Source: Candidatus Zixiibacteriota bacterium
GTDB lineage: Bacteria > Zixibacteria > MSB-5A5 > UBA10806 > 4484-95
Direction of reading: 5' to 3'
Assembly: GCA_024231855.1 (NCBI GenBank)
Contig: JAAEQD010000345.1
Span: 180,980-244,979, forward strand
Length of the DNA stretch: 64,000 bases
Shown here one piece after another: positions 16,343 to 26,436 of this stretch. Both the position numbers and the translations under genes were made by a program. The first letter of the stretch is position 1; every line of letters begins with the position of its first letter. The notes beneath the pieces are model-generated. The model did no database searches. It worked only from the letters and a program-made list of their open reading frames with translations, and was not told the origin of the DNA.

Positions 16343-19300
16343 GTGAAACTGCTGAAAATTATTCTCAGCTTGATATTACTTATGTCGGCAGTAACTATGG
16401 CCCAGACTAACCAATGGGAGTCAATGGATGGGCCATATTTTGTTTATGATGTTACTGATATTTCCTTAGGGTGGCAAGGTGATGATTGTAGAGCTTACGC
16501 TGTAGGTTCTGATTTTGATAATCGGTATATTTATAGATACGATGGCTCAACGCCCATAACTGAATGGCCAGGGAGATTCGAAATTCCAGATGTGAAATAT
16601 GTGGATGCTAGTCGTCAAAATGGTGACGTAGCATACGCGACAGTTCCTGAAGGTATAGGTACTAATGAGGGTGTTCATATTACTGAGGATGGTGGTGTTG
16701 TTTGGAATTATGATCCAAACCGTCAACCCGGCAATAAGAAATTCACGTGTATCGAAACGCATCCAACAAATTCGGATATTTGCTTTACTACCGCCGAATA
16801 TAATAATGCCTTGGAAACGATTTGGCGAACAGTCGATGCTGGTGAGGATTGGGAGTACATAGGCGAATTTTCCGGTTTTGAATATAGAGAAACCGTGTTC
16901 TTCATTCGTATAGATCCCCGAAGTCTAAATGACATAGAAAATACAACTATTTATGTTAGCACTGAACATGAGGGCATGTTCAGAAATACTACCGGCGGTG
17001 CTGATGGCGATTGGGAGCAATTGGATATTTATGGAAACGGTTCAACCTACACTGTCGTTGATCTTACATTCAAGGTAATAGATGAACAAAATCAAATGAT
17101 GTATGCCTTGACCGGCGCCTGGGAACCGAATCATGAGCCCCCCTATGAAGATATATTCACTTATGCTGTTTGGAGTTCCTCTAATGGCGAATCATGGACA
17201 AGAGATCGGGACTTTGATAACGCTTTTGCTACTTACTATCAGTTATATGATTACACGGATGAAAAATTCAATAAAATACTGGCTTGCGAAGATCCCAACG
17301 GCGGTACCGGGCTTTGGGTTGTTTCGGATTCGACCGTTTTTGTATATATTAATGACATTCATCAAGAATGGCAATACACAATTACAGGTTATGGGCCAAA
17401 TCTATGCGCTGAAATTGACGCTACCCAACACATACCGGGGGCAAACATTTATGTAGGTAGTCAAATTAGTATAAGAAATATGTATTATACTGATAATAGC
17501 CATTCCTATTCAATTTCCAGATTAGATGTTTCGGCAGGTATGAATATGTCGGATGTGGTATCTCTAGATTGGGTGCAGCATTGTCAGCCGGGGAATGATT
17601 TTTCAATTGGATTGATGGCTTTGAATAAAGCGGGTGGATATGTCAGTCAAAACGACAAAATTATTAATCCCACACCTGATATTGGCCAAGAGTGGGCAAC
17701 GAGATATTCATTGGTGAATGCTGCAGGTAATAGCGATGTGCAGGGAAAGAAACTGGATGCTTACCTTACGAAAAATCATCCAGCCACCGATATGTTAGCA
17801 CGGTATGTTGCCGTTGGCGAGGATGAATCCGGTTACTATATCTATGATCATGACAATTTAATTTCTTTAGGTGATTGGGATATAAATTCCATTAATGCCG
17901 TAAGGGGGGCGTATTCACATAATTCCCAATATTATCCACCTTTCAGGCCTCTTATTGGAGCGGTAGTGAATGATAACGAGAATACCGTCTTTAATATAAG
18001 TTACGGTCATAGTATTGGATATCTTTACCGAAATTATTATTATACATCATCGCCACGCATCAACGATATTATTTACGATATTCGCGACTACAATCCACAA
18101 TACTTTGTTTGCGGCAGTAGGAATTCCGATGAAGAAGATATTGTTTTTTATGCGGATTATCCAACATCGCTAAACTCTGGCCTGGATGGTGTCACCGATG
18201 CTTACGCGATTCTTAAATCTTTAGAAGAGAGTGGACCATATTATTCCTTGCCTCATCTTTATTTAGGTACAGAAGATGGAATTTACAAGAATAATTTTGA
18301 CTATACAAACTCTACTCCCTGGTATAGTGTTAATAATGGAATAGGCTCAGGAATTGCAATTCATGATTTGGTGAATTACAATCATATTGTGGCAAATTCA
18401 CCCTATACATTTACTAAACCTGACTCAATAGTACAATACGCTTTGGGACATGATTTGTCCGGAGACCCTTATGTATATGTCAGCCCCGATAGCGGAAGAT
18501 CTTGGATTGAATTTGGCGGTTACTTCAGAACAATGGGGATGGAAATCAATGATCTGACCACCTATTCGGATCTCAGGTGTGGTTCAGAACTTGATCAACC
18601 TTATTTCCTTGGCGCTGCGACGAATTACGGTGTGTACAAATATCAATATAACGTTTTCTCCGGCCATATAGCTTCAAACCAGCAATGGGGCCCCGGGCTT
18701 GTAATTGTCAATGGCGACATCACCGTTGATGAAGGTGTGACATTGAACATCGCTTCACCTTGCACGGTCATGGTAACCTATAGCTTTGATAGACTCGCCA
18801 GTGGTGAACATCCTAGTCTATCTGCGATCAATGTGGCGGGAACGTTAACATCCGATGGACCTGTACTATTTACATCATCGCGGATTCCCGATGCTAACAC
18901 CGCCGATTGGCGGGGCATTGTTGTCTTAAAAGGCGCTATAGTCGATCTTGATGGCTGTACGATTGACTATGCTATGGAAGCTATTAACGCGGATAAAAAC
19001 TCTGAGGTCACTTTAATCGGCTGTACAATTCAGAACTCAAAATATTCCGGCGTAACCTGTTATCGTCCGAAGAACGTTATAATCGAAGATTCTTACTTCT
19101 TTGATAATTACCAATACGCTATAAATGTAATTAACGCCGAACTGACAGCTTCATTCGAGGGCAACACTATCGGCGGGGATCATCTGTATGGCATTAAATA
19201 CTACGGTGATTCAGCCTTAAGAGCCAGGCCCATCTTTGACGACAATGATCTTACGACCGAGAATCCTAAACCGTTTGCCGGGATTTACGTAAATAAGGAT

Positions 19301-20113
19301 GAATCCGGCGATAAGCCCATACCGGAAATTTCGAATACTTATGTAAGATGGTTCGGAGTTGGCATACATATGTACAATACCTATGATGGCTCTATCGTTG
19401 GCCCCGGGATTGTCTGCGACCGGAATCGGAAATGCGGTATCAATTTGGATCATTGCACAGTTGATATAATCGGCAAGAAAGATAATCGCAACAGTTTCAG
19501 CGGCAGCTACGAGGGAATGTACGCCATCAAGCTATATGGCAAAGTCAGATGTACCGAGTTTTCAGCGAATGAATATAACGGCGCGACCACTGATAATGGT
19601 GATATAGATTTTGGCCACGGCTTGTTAACTGATCCCGGCTTAAACTCATTTCATCACAATCAGTATTACAATCTTTGCGCGTACAATGAGGATCAAGTAT
19701 ACGCGCAAGGTAATTGGTGGGGCACGACTGATCCCCAGGAAATCCGAGAGAGTGTTTCCCACAATGTAATTTGGGATCCATTCTTAACTGAACCTATACT
19801 GGGTAAAATTGTCGCTACCGATCCATCAATTCCGGAGAGATTCGAGTTAGTTGGCGCTTACCCCAATCCATTCAATGCTACTACGGTAATTGAATTCGCG
19901 GTCCCAAATCAGACAAGAGTAGAAATTCGCGTTTTCAACATTCTGGGTCAATCAATTCGCAAGCTTCATGACCGGGAAGCGGAACCCGGCGTGCACTCGG
20001 TGGTTTGGGATGGTAAAAATGACAATGGCAATGAGGTTTCCAGCGGTGTATATTTTTATTCTCTTCAGACTTCAAGTGACTTCATGACCAAGAAACTTAC
20101 TCTGTTGAAATAG
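16343..20113 (+). CDS. Large secreted protein: Asp-box-like region, beta-helix and type-A sorting domain
   Basis: 1256 residues. The start is a GTG with AAGGAGG 5 nt upstream, followed by a signal peptide (LLKIILSLILLMSAVTMAQ). Residues to about 750 hold scattered Asp-box-like motifs (TEDGGVVW, SSNGESW, SPDSGRSW). Residues about 790-1130 read as a right-handed parallel beta-helix, with short strands such as GTLTSDGPVLF, LDGCTIDYA and LIGCTIQNS. The last 85 residues are a FlgD-like/type-A sorting domain (YPNPFNATT, VFNILGQS, VSSGVYFYS). The beta-helix fold suggests carbohydrate binding or lyase activity but no catalytic site was identified. Probably surface-bound. It follows the propeller array on the same strand. 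Confidence 0.82.
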   Translation: MKLLKIILSLILLMSAVTMAQTNQWESMDGPYFVYDVTDISLGWQGDDCRAYAVGSDFDNRYIYRYDGSTPITEWPGRFEIPDVKYVDASRQNGDVAYATVPEGIGTNEGVHITEDGGVVWNYDPNRQPGNKKFTCIETHPTNSDICFTTAEYNNALETIWRTVDAGEDWEYIGEFSGFEYRETVFFIRIDPRSLNDIENTTIYVSTEHEGMFRNTTGGADGDWEQLDIYGNGSTYTVVDLTFKVIDEQNQMMYALTGAWEPNHEPPYEDIFTYAVWSSSNGESWTRDRDFDNAFATYYQLYDYTDEKFNKILACEDPNGGTGLWVVSDSTVFVYINDIHQEWQYTITGYGPNLCAEIDATQHIPGANIYVGSQISIRNMYYTDNSHSYSISRLDVSAGMNMSDVVSLDWVQHCQPGNDFSIGLMALNKAGGYVSQNDKIINPTPDIGQEWATRYSLVNAAGNSDVQGKKLDAYLTKNHPATDMLARYVAVGEDESGYYIYDHDNLISLGDWDINSINAVRGAYSHNSQYYPPFRPLIGAVVNDNENTVFNISYGHSIGYLYRNYYYTSSPRINDIIYDIRDYNPQYFVCGSRNSDEEDIVFYADYPTSLNSGLDGVTDAYAILKSLEESGPYYSLPHLYLGTEDGIYKNNFDYTNSTPWYSVNNGIGSGIAIHDLVNYNHIVANSPYTFTKPDSIVQYALGHDLSGDPYVYVSPDSGRSWIEFGGYFRTMGMEINDLTTYSDLRCGSELDQPYFLGAATNYGVYKYQYNVFSGHIASNQQWGPGLVIVNGDITVDEGVTLNIASPCTVMVTYSFDRLASGEHPSLSAINVAGTLTSDGPVLFTSSRIPDANTADWRGIVVLKGAIVDLDGCTIDYAMEAINADKNSEVTLIGCTIQNSKYSGVTCYRPKNVIIEDSYFFDNYQYAINVINAELTASFEGNTIGGDHLYGIKYYGDSALRARPIFDDNDLTTENPKPFAGIYVNKDESGDKPIPEISNTYVRWFGVGIHMYNTYDGSIVGPGIVCDRNRKCGINLDHCTVDIIGKKDNRNSFSGSYEGMYAIKLYGKVRCTEFSANEYNGATTDNGDIDFGHGLLTDPGLNSFHHNQYYNLCAYNEDQVYAQGNWWGTTDPQEIRESVSHNVIWDPFLTEPILGKIVATDPSIPERFELVGAYPNPFNATTVIEFAVPNQTRVEIRVFNILGQSIRKLHDREAEPGVHSVVWDGKNDNGNEVSSGVYFYSLQTSSDFMTKKLTLLK

Positions 20114-20144
20114 ATTTATAGTATTTATAGAAAGGAGAATAAAT

Positions 20145-20717
20145 ATGTCAGCATATAGGAAATTGACGGGAATAGCGATCAGTTTGCTGCTTTTGGTAAT
20201 AGCATCGCCGGCCTGGGGACTGGATTCGTTATTTGTGGATATCGAAAACGCGAACGTAATCAGAAATCCCGATAATAACAATGATTCGAGGTTGATACTT
20301 CGGTTTGATATGCCCGAGTTATTGGATACAAACAAACACGTAACTCACGCCGAATTACGATTCAGAATAGATCCGAATAGGCAAATCGATCACCCTCCAA
20401 GATTCATCTTATATCCAATTACCTTGGATTGGGATATTCAGGATGCCGACTGGGATTCCCCCTGGCAAGAAGCGGGAGGGGATTATGTTGATTCGTTAAG
20501 CGCGATGGTTCATTTAGATTTGGATGAAATAACTGACATGACAATACAGATTTCACATCTGGTTCAATCGTTCATTCGTAATGATTTGCCCAACAATGGA
20601 TTTATAGTATGTCAGCAGGGCCCGGAGACGGCCCCATTTGATCTCGTTGCCATTGATGATGATAATAATTTAGCTCAATTGGCAATTTATTATTCCACTC
20701 TGCAACCTGACGAATAA
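20145..20717 (+). CDS. Secreted DNRLRE-domain protein
   Basis: 190 residues: signal peptide (LTGIAISLLLLVIASPAWG) and one DNRLRE-type beta-sandwich, seen as ANVIRNPDNNNDSRLILRFDMP and THAELRFRI. These domains usually occur as modules of larger adhesins or wall-associated proteins and some bind carbohydrate; here it stands alone without a sorting tail. AAAGGAG lies 8 nt before the ATG and the gene is 31 nt after the beta-helix gene, so co-transcription is likely. A 7-bp inverted repeat (20741-20747 with 20760-20766) follows the gene but has no T-run, so it is not a clear terminator. Confidence 0.7.
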   Translation: MSAYRKLTGIAISLLLLVIASPAWGLDSLFVDIENANVIRNPDNNNDSRLILRFDMPELLDTNKHVTHAELRFRIDPNRQIDHPPRFILYPITLDWDIQDADWDSPWQEAGGDYVDSLSAMVHLDLDEITDMTIQISHLVQSFIRNDLPNNGFIVCQQGPETAPFDLVAIDDDNNLAQLAIYYSTLQPDE

Positions 20718-20998
20718 GAATGTCTCTTTACAAATTCGACACAGCCCGGTTATCAGATTGGGCTGTACCCGGCAGGGCTTATAAATTACCAAACCGGAGC
20801 GGATCAAATCCCTTATGGGCGGCGACGGCAGTAGTTATGATATCGCTGTCGGGGAAATATAGTTTCATAGTTTAATACTGAGTTACATGCTTTAATAACG
20901 ACAAGCCGGCAAAGGAGGGAAAACCAAACATATTGAGTATATTGAGGTGTTTTATAATCTACAGAAAAGACATCCAGCTTCAGTTTATTAATCGCCCG

Positions 20999-21036
20999 TT
21001 GACTTTGACAGTCAAGTAGATCACATTAATAATGTG
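20999..21036 (+). promoter_or_regulatory. Two adjacent inverted repeats upstream of the transglutaminase-fold gene
   Basis: TTGACT-TTGAC-AGTCAA (20999-21015) is followed 6 bp later by CACATT-AAT-AATGTG (21022-21036), both with perfect 6-bp arms, ending 34 bp before the ATG at 21071. They lie where an operator or a leader hairpin would be expected. Nothing else is recognised in the 350-bp gap 20718-21070. Confidence 0.4.
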
Positions 21037-21070
21037 TCCGCAAAAACGGGCTAAGATCAGGAGAGCTTAT

Positions 21071-24000
21071 ATGTGCAAAAAGAGTATTCGCCGCGTGACC
21101 GCAAACGGCAGTATGCATGAGAAAATTCTTTATAAAGGGGAGCACATAATCTTAAAGCCTTTAATATTAATGTTATTTTTGTTTGCCTGTTTCAATCTGC
21201 TTGTCCCTTCGGGGATTATGGCGGATGAAACAGATAATACCGGTATTGGTTTATATAAAGATGGAGAAAAAGTTGCTGACTTTGAGGACATTGTAAAGTC
21301 CTCCATTTTAAATAATCGTAATGATGGGGCTGCCAATTTGACGCCAATGGCCAAGGAGTATCTCGAATACGTGAAGAAAAGTGATGACTATTATCGGCAT
21401 CCATCGGTTATTTTCTACAATCTGGTTAAGCGCTGTAAAAACCTTATCAACACGGTTCATTCCGATAATTTAGATGTTGACTCGCCCGAAGCCGCTATGC
21501 TAAACAACCTCATAACGAGAGTCATGGATTCTCATGACTCTATGCTGGAGGAAAACCGGCAGGCGAAAAATGAGATGAGTGGAAGCGGAATGCCGGCAGA
21601 CGAGATTCAAAAACAAAACGCTGATATGGAGGAATTCGAGGCAAGGACAGCAGAGCTGATCGGATTGCTCGAATCCTGTCAGTTTTCAGTGGAACAAAAA
21701 GACTATACGACGTTTAATAACAGTATAACGGCTTTGCAAACACATTTTGATGAAATGGACGCTGAAAGAATAAAGCGTCAGGAGGTTATTTCATTTACTC
21801 CGCCCAAGCCATCGGTTACCGAATATAAGGACTTGCCGAGAATGAAAGGTGAAAGACCCAAACTTGTATATACAGCCGCTGAATATCATGGCAGCGATAA
21901 CCTTCGTGATGATCCTGATCCGATATATCTGGACGAGACCATTGAAATTCAGTTCACGGACGATATCGTTGCCCTGGCGGCCGAATTGAATCATTCACCG
22001 GTGGAGATTTATCAATACGTGAGAAACAATTTCGACTTCGAGATATATTACGGTTCACGTAAAGGCGCTCAGCAAACCCTTGACGATCAAGCGGGTAATG
22101 ACTACGATCTGGCATCGCTATTAATCGCTTTACTCAGGAGTTCAGGAATTTATGCCCGGTATAATATCGCTGAAGCGGTAATACCGGATGACCGTCTGTG
22201 CAACTGGTTGGGCGTTGATGACCCTGTTAAAGCAGAGGAACTTTTAGTTGTTGCGGGATTTGCTGCAGATTTGAATGACAATCTTATGACTCTAAGTCTG
22301 GTATATGTGGAAGCTAACGTTCCTGATGTTAACTATCGTGGGGCTGGAAATGATTCGAACGTCAAGAACTGGATACCCCTCGATCCCTCTTTCAAGCAAT
22401 ATCAATATAGCTCCGCCATAAACCTGCTAGACGAACTTACTGAGGCGTTTGATGCGGAGGTGTTTATCAGAGAATATTATACCGCCGTCCCCAGTATAAC
22501 AGAAACACCATTGGAATGGTTCCAGCAAGCGATGATAGATTCATTAGCTGACTATCATCCGGACGCTGTTTATGACGATTTTATTCGTACCATCACAGTT
22601 ATTGAGGAACCCGATGAAATATTACCGGGTACCTTGCCATATAGCGTTAATCTATATGGTGACCACTTTGCGGCAATCCCTGATGATGATAGGTACAAAA
22701 TAACCTTCAAGGTAACGAGGGGAGCCTTAACTTATATATCATACACTACCAGTCTTCCGGAGATTGCCGGGAAACAAATCACAGTGTCACACGTAGGGGC
22801 TTATGTTGATATAGATCGATATGGAGGAATATATAGCGTTCCTCCCGGGGTGCTCCGAACACTCTGGTTAAAGCCTGTGCTTAAAATCGATGGCTGCGAG
22901 GTTTCCGTGGCATCATCATCGTACCTTGTGGCTACGGCAATTACAGTTAGTGTTGAGTTTGATCCGCCTGGTGAAAATACTCCCGTGCAACCAGAAGTCG
23001 AGACTCTGACTAAAGGCGGTGATTATGTGGGTATTGGTATTAATACAGGTGATACTTTTCCGGTTCAATTTGATGCCCAGGAAAATTCGTGCTATGAGGC
23101 CTATGCTGGTCAATTGCTATATAAAACCGCTAAGAGTTATTTAAATTCAACGAAAGTTCACGAGAATACATTTAGGGAAATACTTCATACTAAATCTTCC
23201 AGCGATGTTTCGGTAGCGTTTGTATTTAACGACATTGGTGAAGTGCGTGAGGAAAACTGGCCTTATGATTTGATTGAAATTAAATGGGGCGGCTTTATTA
23301 TTGATAGCAAAGGCGGCGCGGAAATTCATGTCTCAACGGATTTGGAATGCCTGGATTATACAGAGGAATATATCAGGCTTTCCGGGGCCGATGGTTCGAT
23401 AGGCGAAAATCGCGTTTTCGAAGACTATTTAGGTGTTGATGCTGTTTCGGCTATTAAGATTCTTCAGGAAACTTATGAAAATTACTTGCCGGTTTGTGAT
23501 GTAGATGATGACCTTGACGATGAATGTCCAGGATGGAGAGAATTCTGTCCGGACAACTATGAAGATCAGATAATTTTACTTCTCGATGATTACTTGGAAA
23601 GTGAATACTATACTGTTACAATGCCTAAACACTGGACTACTTATGGCGAGGCATGGGAAGGCTACGGAATGATTATTATGCACAATCCATCCGGCAAGGC
23701 TCGATATGTACTTATCGGTCACATTGATCATGATGCTGGTGGAGGCGCGCTTTACTATGCCGATGGTGGGGCTACGACATGGCTCGGTCAATGGCAAATA
23801 GATGCCTTTCCGGATGCACATTGTGTTGGAATACCGGAGGGAATCTTAGTCGATCCATATGTACCCGGCGATTTATACTGTCCTGCAAGCACGGATTATT
23901 TAACTTTCATTGTACCTACAATTACTCATTATAGCCTTCCGCCCACGTGCGAAGATTTAGGGTCTGAAGGGATGGCAGTCATACTTCCTTGGACGCTTGA

Positions 24001-25435
24001 ACATATAGTTAATACCTGGGGTCCGGGTGAATATACTTTTACTGCAAGTATAGGTATTGGGGAATGTCCGTTATGCAATTCAGCGTCCAGGTCAATAGGG
24101 ATTGTGAATGTGGAAATCGAGCAGGAGGACGTTGGCAATTGCGTTACCGAAAATTCAGCATGGCTGGATATTAGCGCTATTGAGAGCTATTCACCTGGCG
24201 GCTATACATGGTATAGTACACCTCCGGGTATATCCGGAGAAGGAGACGCTATCGAATATGATCCAAGTAGCTTACCACTGGGTGAGTATACGGTTAGAGC
24301 TGAATCGAATGATCATCCGGAATGTTATGATGAGATTACGGTTGCCATACTTGAAGTCGACAAGATTCAGTACGAATACCCTGCTGGAACATGGAATGAT
24401 ATCAGTGAAACATCTCCTCTGTATGTGCTACAAGGAAGCATGGTTAACTTCAAAGCGGTCCCTGAACCCGAAGTACCCTGGCCCGATGATATGCCGCATT
24501 GGGGAGGGTCATCCGGCGCGAACGGAACCGGTGAAATAATAGCCGTTACTTTTAACTTTACTTCCTCGTCGCTTACCGATTACAAAACCGTTACTGCTAT
24601 GTGCGAAGACGACGGTACCCCTATTATTACGCAGGTTACAACCAATGCTATTGTATATAATATAAACGAATCTCTTTCTTTAGTACCGGATGACAACTTT
24701 ACCGGTAGAAGCCAAGATGAGTATGGCCTTGAGGAGACGGTGCATCTGGATTTCGTTACCGTTCCAGCAGGCGTGACGGCTAGCCAAGCCGGTGATTTAA
24801 GGTGGTCAAAGCACAGCGGGGTTGGAAATGTTACTAATATTACTAATGCTGGCACCGCGGACTACGACGCAATGCATATAGCGGATGATGTTACATTCCG
24901 TCTAACTGTCCAATCCGGTCCCTCGAGCGGGCACTACAAAGAGTATGACAGAACAGTCATTGCACCAAACGGAACTCGGATGACTCGTGCTTCGGGCAAT
25001 GTTTGGCATATTTATGGGCATGCGAGCGCTGGCATTGCACTTGATTATTGGCTCGATCCAACCCATGTCTCATTCGGCAATCTCACATTCGGTGAAGGTA
25101 GTTGCCCAGCTGTCGGGGCTACAGGGATATACATAACAGTTCCCCCAGGGAACCATGCACAGAACTTTTTTGGCGGGATTTTAGGAGGTAATATCACGAC
25201 GGGATGCAGAGTCGATTTCCCGGATGGTCCCAAAACGGATTACTTACCTTGGGATCCCGGTGGAACATACACATGGAATATACCTACACAGTATATAGAT
25301 GATACCGCTTCAAGGCATACATTTGGAGCAAATCAAATTCATACTCCAGTCATCCAGCCTAATGGAACAACAACAATGAACAAAGGCGGACAATCTGGAA
25401 CCGCAGCGGTCAACGATCCGTCATCCGGCTGGTAA
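21071..25435 (+). CDS. Large secreted protein with degenerate transglutaminase-fold domain
   Basis: 1454 residues. I use the ATG at 21071 (AGGAG 8 nt upstream) instead of the GTG at 21032. A signal-like hydrophobic segment (LILMLFLFACFNLLVPSG) lies near residue 40 and is followed by a helical region. Residues about 290-440 match the transglutaminase-like domain often found with RHS proteins: KGAQQTLDDQAGNDYDLASL, LLRSSGIYARY, WIPLDPSFKQY. The usual catalytic Cys (before DLASL) and His (in the VYVEANVP strand) are missing, so activity is doubtful. Downstream are beta-rich, Ig-like segments. No type-A sorting tail. The 59-nt gap to the next gene suggests an operon. Confidence 0.7.
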   Translation: MCKKSIRRVTANGSMHEKILYKGEHIILKPLILMLFLFACFNLLVPSGIMADETDNTGIGLYKDGEKVADFEDIVKSSILNNRNDGAANLTPMAKEYLEYVKKSDDYYRHPSVIFYNLVKRCKNLINTVHSDNLDVDSPEAAMLNNLITRVMDSHDSMLEENRQAKNEMSGSGMPADEIQKQNADMEEFEARTAELIGLLESCQFSVEQKDYTTFNNSITALQTHFDEMDAERIKRQEVISFTPPKPSVTEYKDLPRMKGERPKLVYTAAEYHGSDNLRDDPDPIYLDETIEIQFTDDIVALAAELNHSPVEIYQYVRNNFDFEIYYGSRKGAQQTLDDQAGNDYDLASLLIALLRSSGIYARYNIAEAVIPDDRLCNWLGVDDPVKAEELLVVAGFAADLNDNLMTLSLVYVEANVPDVNYRGAGNDSNVKNWIPLDPSFKQYQYSSAINLLDELTEAFDAEVFIREYYTAVPSITETPLEWFQQAMIDSLADYHPDAVYDDFIRTITVIEEPDEILPGTLPYSVNLYGDHFAAIPDDDRYKITFKVTRGALTYISYTTSLPEIAGKQITVSHVGAYVDIDRYGGIYSVPPGVLRTLWLKPVLKIDGCEVSVASSSYLVATAITVSVEFDPPGENTPVQPEVETLTKGGDYVGIGINTGDTFPVQFDAQENSCYEAYAGQLLYKTAKSYLNSTKVHENTFREILHTKSSSDVSVAFVFNDIGEVREENWPYDLIEIKWGGFIIDSKGGAEIHVSTDLECLDYTEEYIRLSGADGSIGENRVFEDYLGVDAVSAIKILQETYENYLPVCDVDDDLDDECPGWREFCPDNYEDQIILLLDDYLESEYYTVTMPKHWTTYGEAWEGYGMIIMHNPSGKARYVLIGHIDHDAGGGALYYADGGATTWLGQWQIDAFPDAHCVGIPEGILVDPYVPGDLYCPASTDYLTFIVPTITHYSLPPTCEDLGSEGMAVILPWTLEHIVNTWGPGEYTFTASIGIGECPLCNSASRSIGIVNVEIEQEDVGNCVTENSAWLDISAIESYSPGGYTWYSTPPGISGEGDAIEYDPSSLPLGEYTVRAESNDHPECYDEITVAILEVDKIQYEYPAGTWNDISETSPLYVLQGSMVNFKAVPEPEVPWPDDMPHWGGSSGANGTGEIIAVTFNFTSSSLTDYKTVTAMCEDDGTPIITQVTTNAIVYNINESLSLVPDDNFTGRSQDEYGLEETVHLDFVTVPAGVTASQAGDLRWSKHSGVGNVTNITNAGTADYDAMHIADDVTFRLTVQSGPSSGHYKEYDRTVIAPNGTRMTRASGNVWHIYGHASAGIALDYWLDPTHVSFGNLTFGEGSCPAVGATGIYITVPPGNHAQNFFGGILGGNITTGCRVDFPDGPKTDYLPWDPGGTYTWNIPTQYIDDTASRHTFGANQIHTPVIQPNGTTTMNKGGQSGTAAVNDPSSGW

Positions 25436-25494
25436 ACGACGGAATAACGATAAAAGGAAACCGAATAAATTGAACAAAGAAAGGATGACGTAGA

Positions 25495-26376
25495 ATGTCA
25501 ATAAGAAAACTAGCGGCTAGTTCCATAATAATTATACTTATTCTGTTTAGCTATACTTTAGCGTTTAGCGGAAATACTGAAGCTACACCGGAGGAAAAGC
25601 AGGAATATGAACGGGACTACAATCGAGTGGCTGACCTGAGGGCTTCTTTAGAACAAAGCGATGCGAGAGATATGGATGCTTATGAAGCGTTAGCCGATGA
25701 CATCGATCAGAAGTGGCGAGGGCGCCATAAGGAATATCAGGCACGCTTGATGTTGGAAATCTGTCGACCCCTGAGTTCCGGTATCTTCAGGGAAGACAGG
25801 CAATATGAGCTCGCGAGAGAATACGCGCTCTCTGCTCTCGATGAACCGGATAACATTCCGCTTATACTGGAGCTGGAATTAATGGGTCATGTGATTACAT
25901 TTATTATTGGTCGCGGAGCCCCAAGCGGAGATGACTTTGCCGAAAAAAGATCAAAGGATACGGGCGCGCGACTACATGCCTGGAAACGATTGTTAGAGGC
26001 TATAGACCCGAACAGGGATCCCGACGAGGTCATATGGGGTGGAAATGTTCCGCCGCCGGCTGCCACGGGTCTTTCGCCCGGAGTTGATCCTGCAGCCATC
26101 CAGGACGCGGAACTGCGAACTGAGTATGAGAAGGCAATAAGGATTAATAAACAGAAGGTGCAAAAACGCCATGAACAGAATCAGTATCACAAATGGCTAA
26201 AAAGGTTTCCAACACGCTCTGAAAGTTACATTATTCGAGCTTACTCCCATCCACCATACGCAACCGAGGAACTCAGAAATATGCTTGATAACCAGCTTCC
26301 CGATCAGGAAGCAAAGGCTCGGATTATCGAAGCCGTAGAAAAGAACATTCAAGAATCTCAGGAAGGAATGCGTTAA
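25495..26376 (+). CDS. Secreted helical protein of unknown function
   Basis: 293 residues: signal peptide (SSIIIILILFSYTLAFS), then a charged, mostly helical protein rich in Glu, Arg and Lys. AAAGGATGACG precedes the ATG. No domain recognised. Placed between the transglutaminase-fold protein and the cyclase-fold protein, all on one strand with short gaps, so it may be a partner of either. Confidence 0.6.
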   Translation: MSIRKLAASSIIIILILFSYTLAFSGNTEATPEEKQEYERDYNRVADLRASLEQSDARDMDAYEALADDIDQKWRGRHKEYQARLMLEICRPLSSGIFREDRQYELAREYALSALDEPDNIPLILELELMGHVITFIIGRGAPSGDDFAEKRSKDTGARLHAWKRLLEAIDPNRDPDEVIWGGNVPPPAATGLSPGVDPAAIQDAELRTEYEKAIRINKQKVQKRHEQNQYHKWLKRFPTRSESYIIRAYSHPPYATEELRNMLDNQLPDQEAKARIIEAVEKNIQESQEGMR

Positions 26377-26436
26377 ATTATCAAATCGTAGACAATGAAA
26401 AATGATTTAACTTATAGTTAAAACTGTGAGGTTAAA

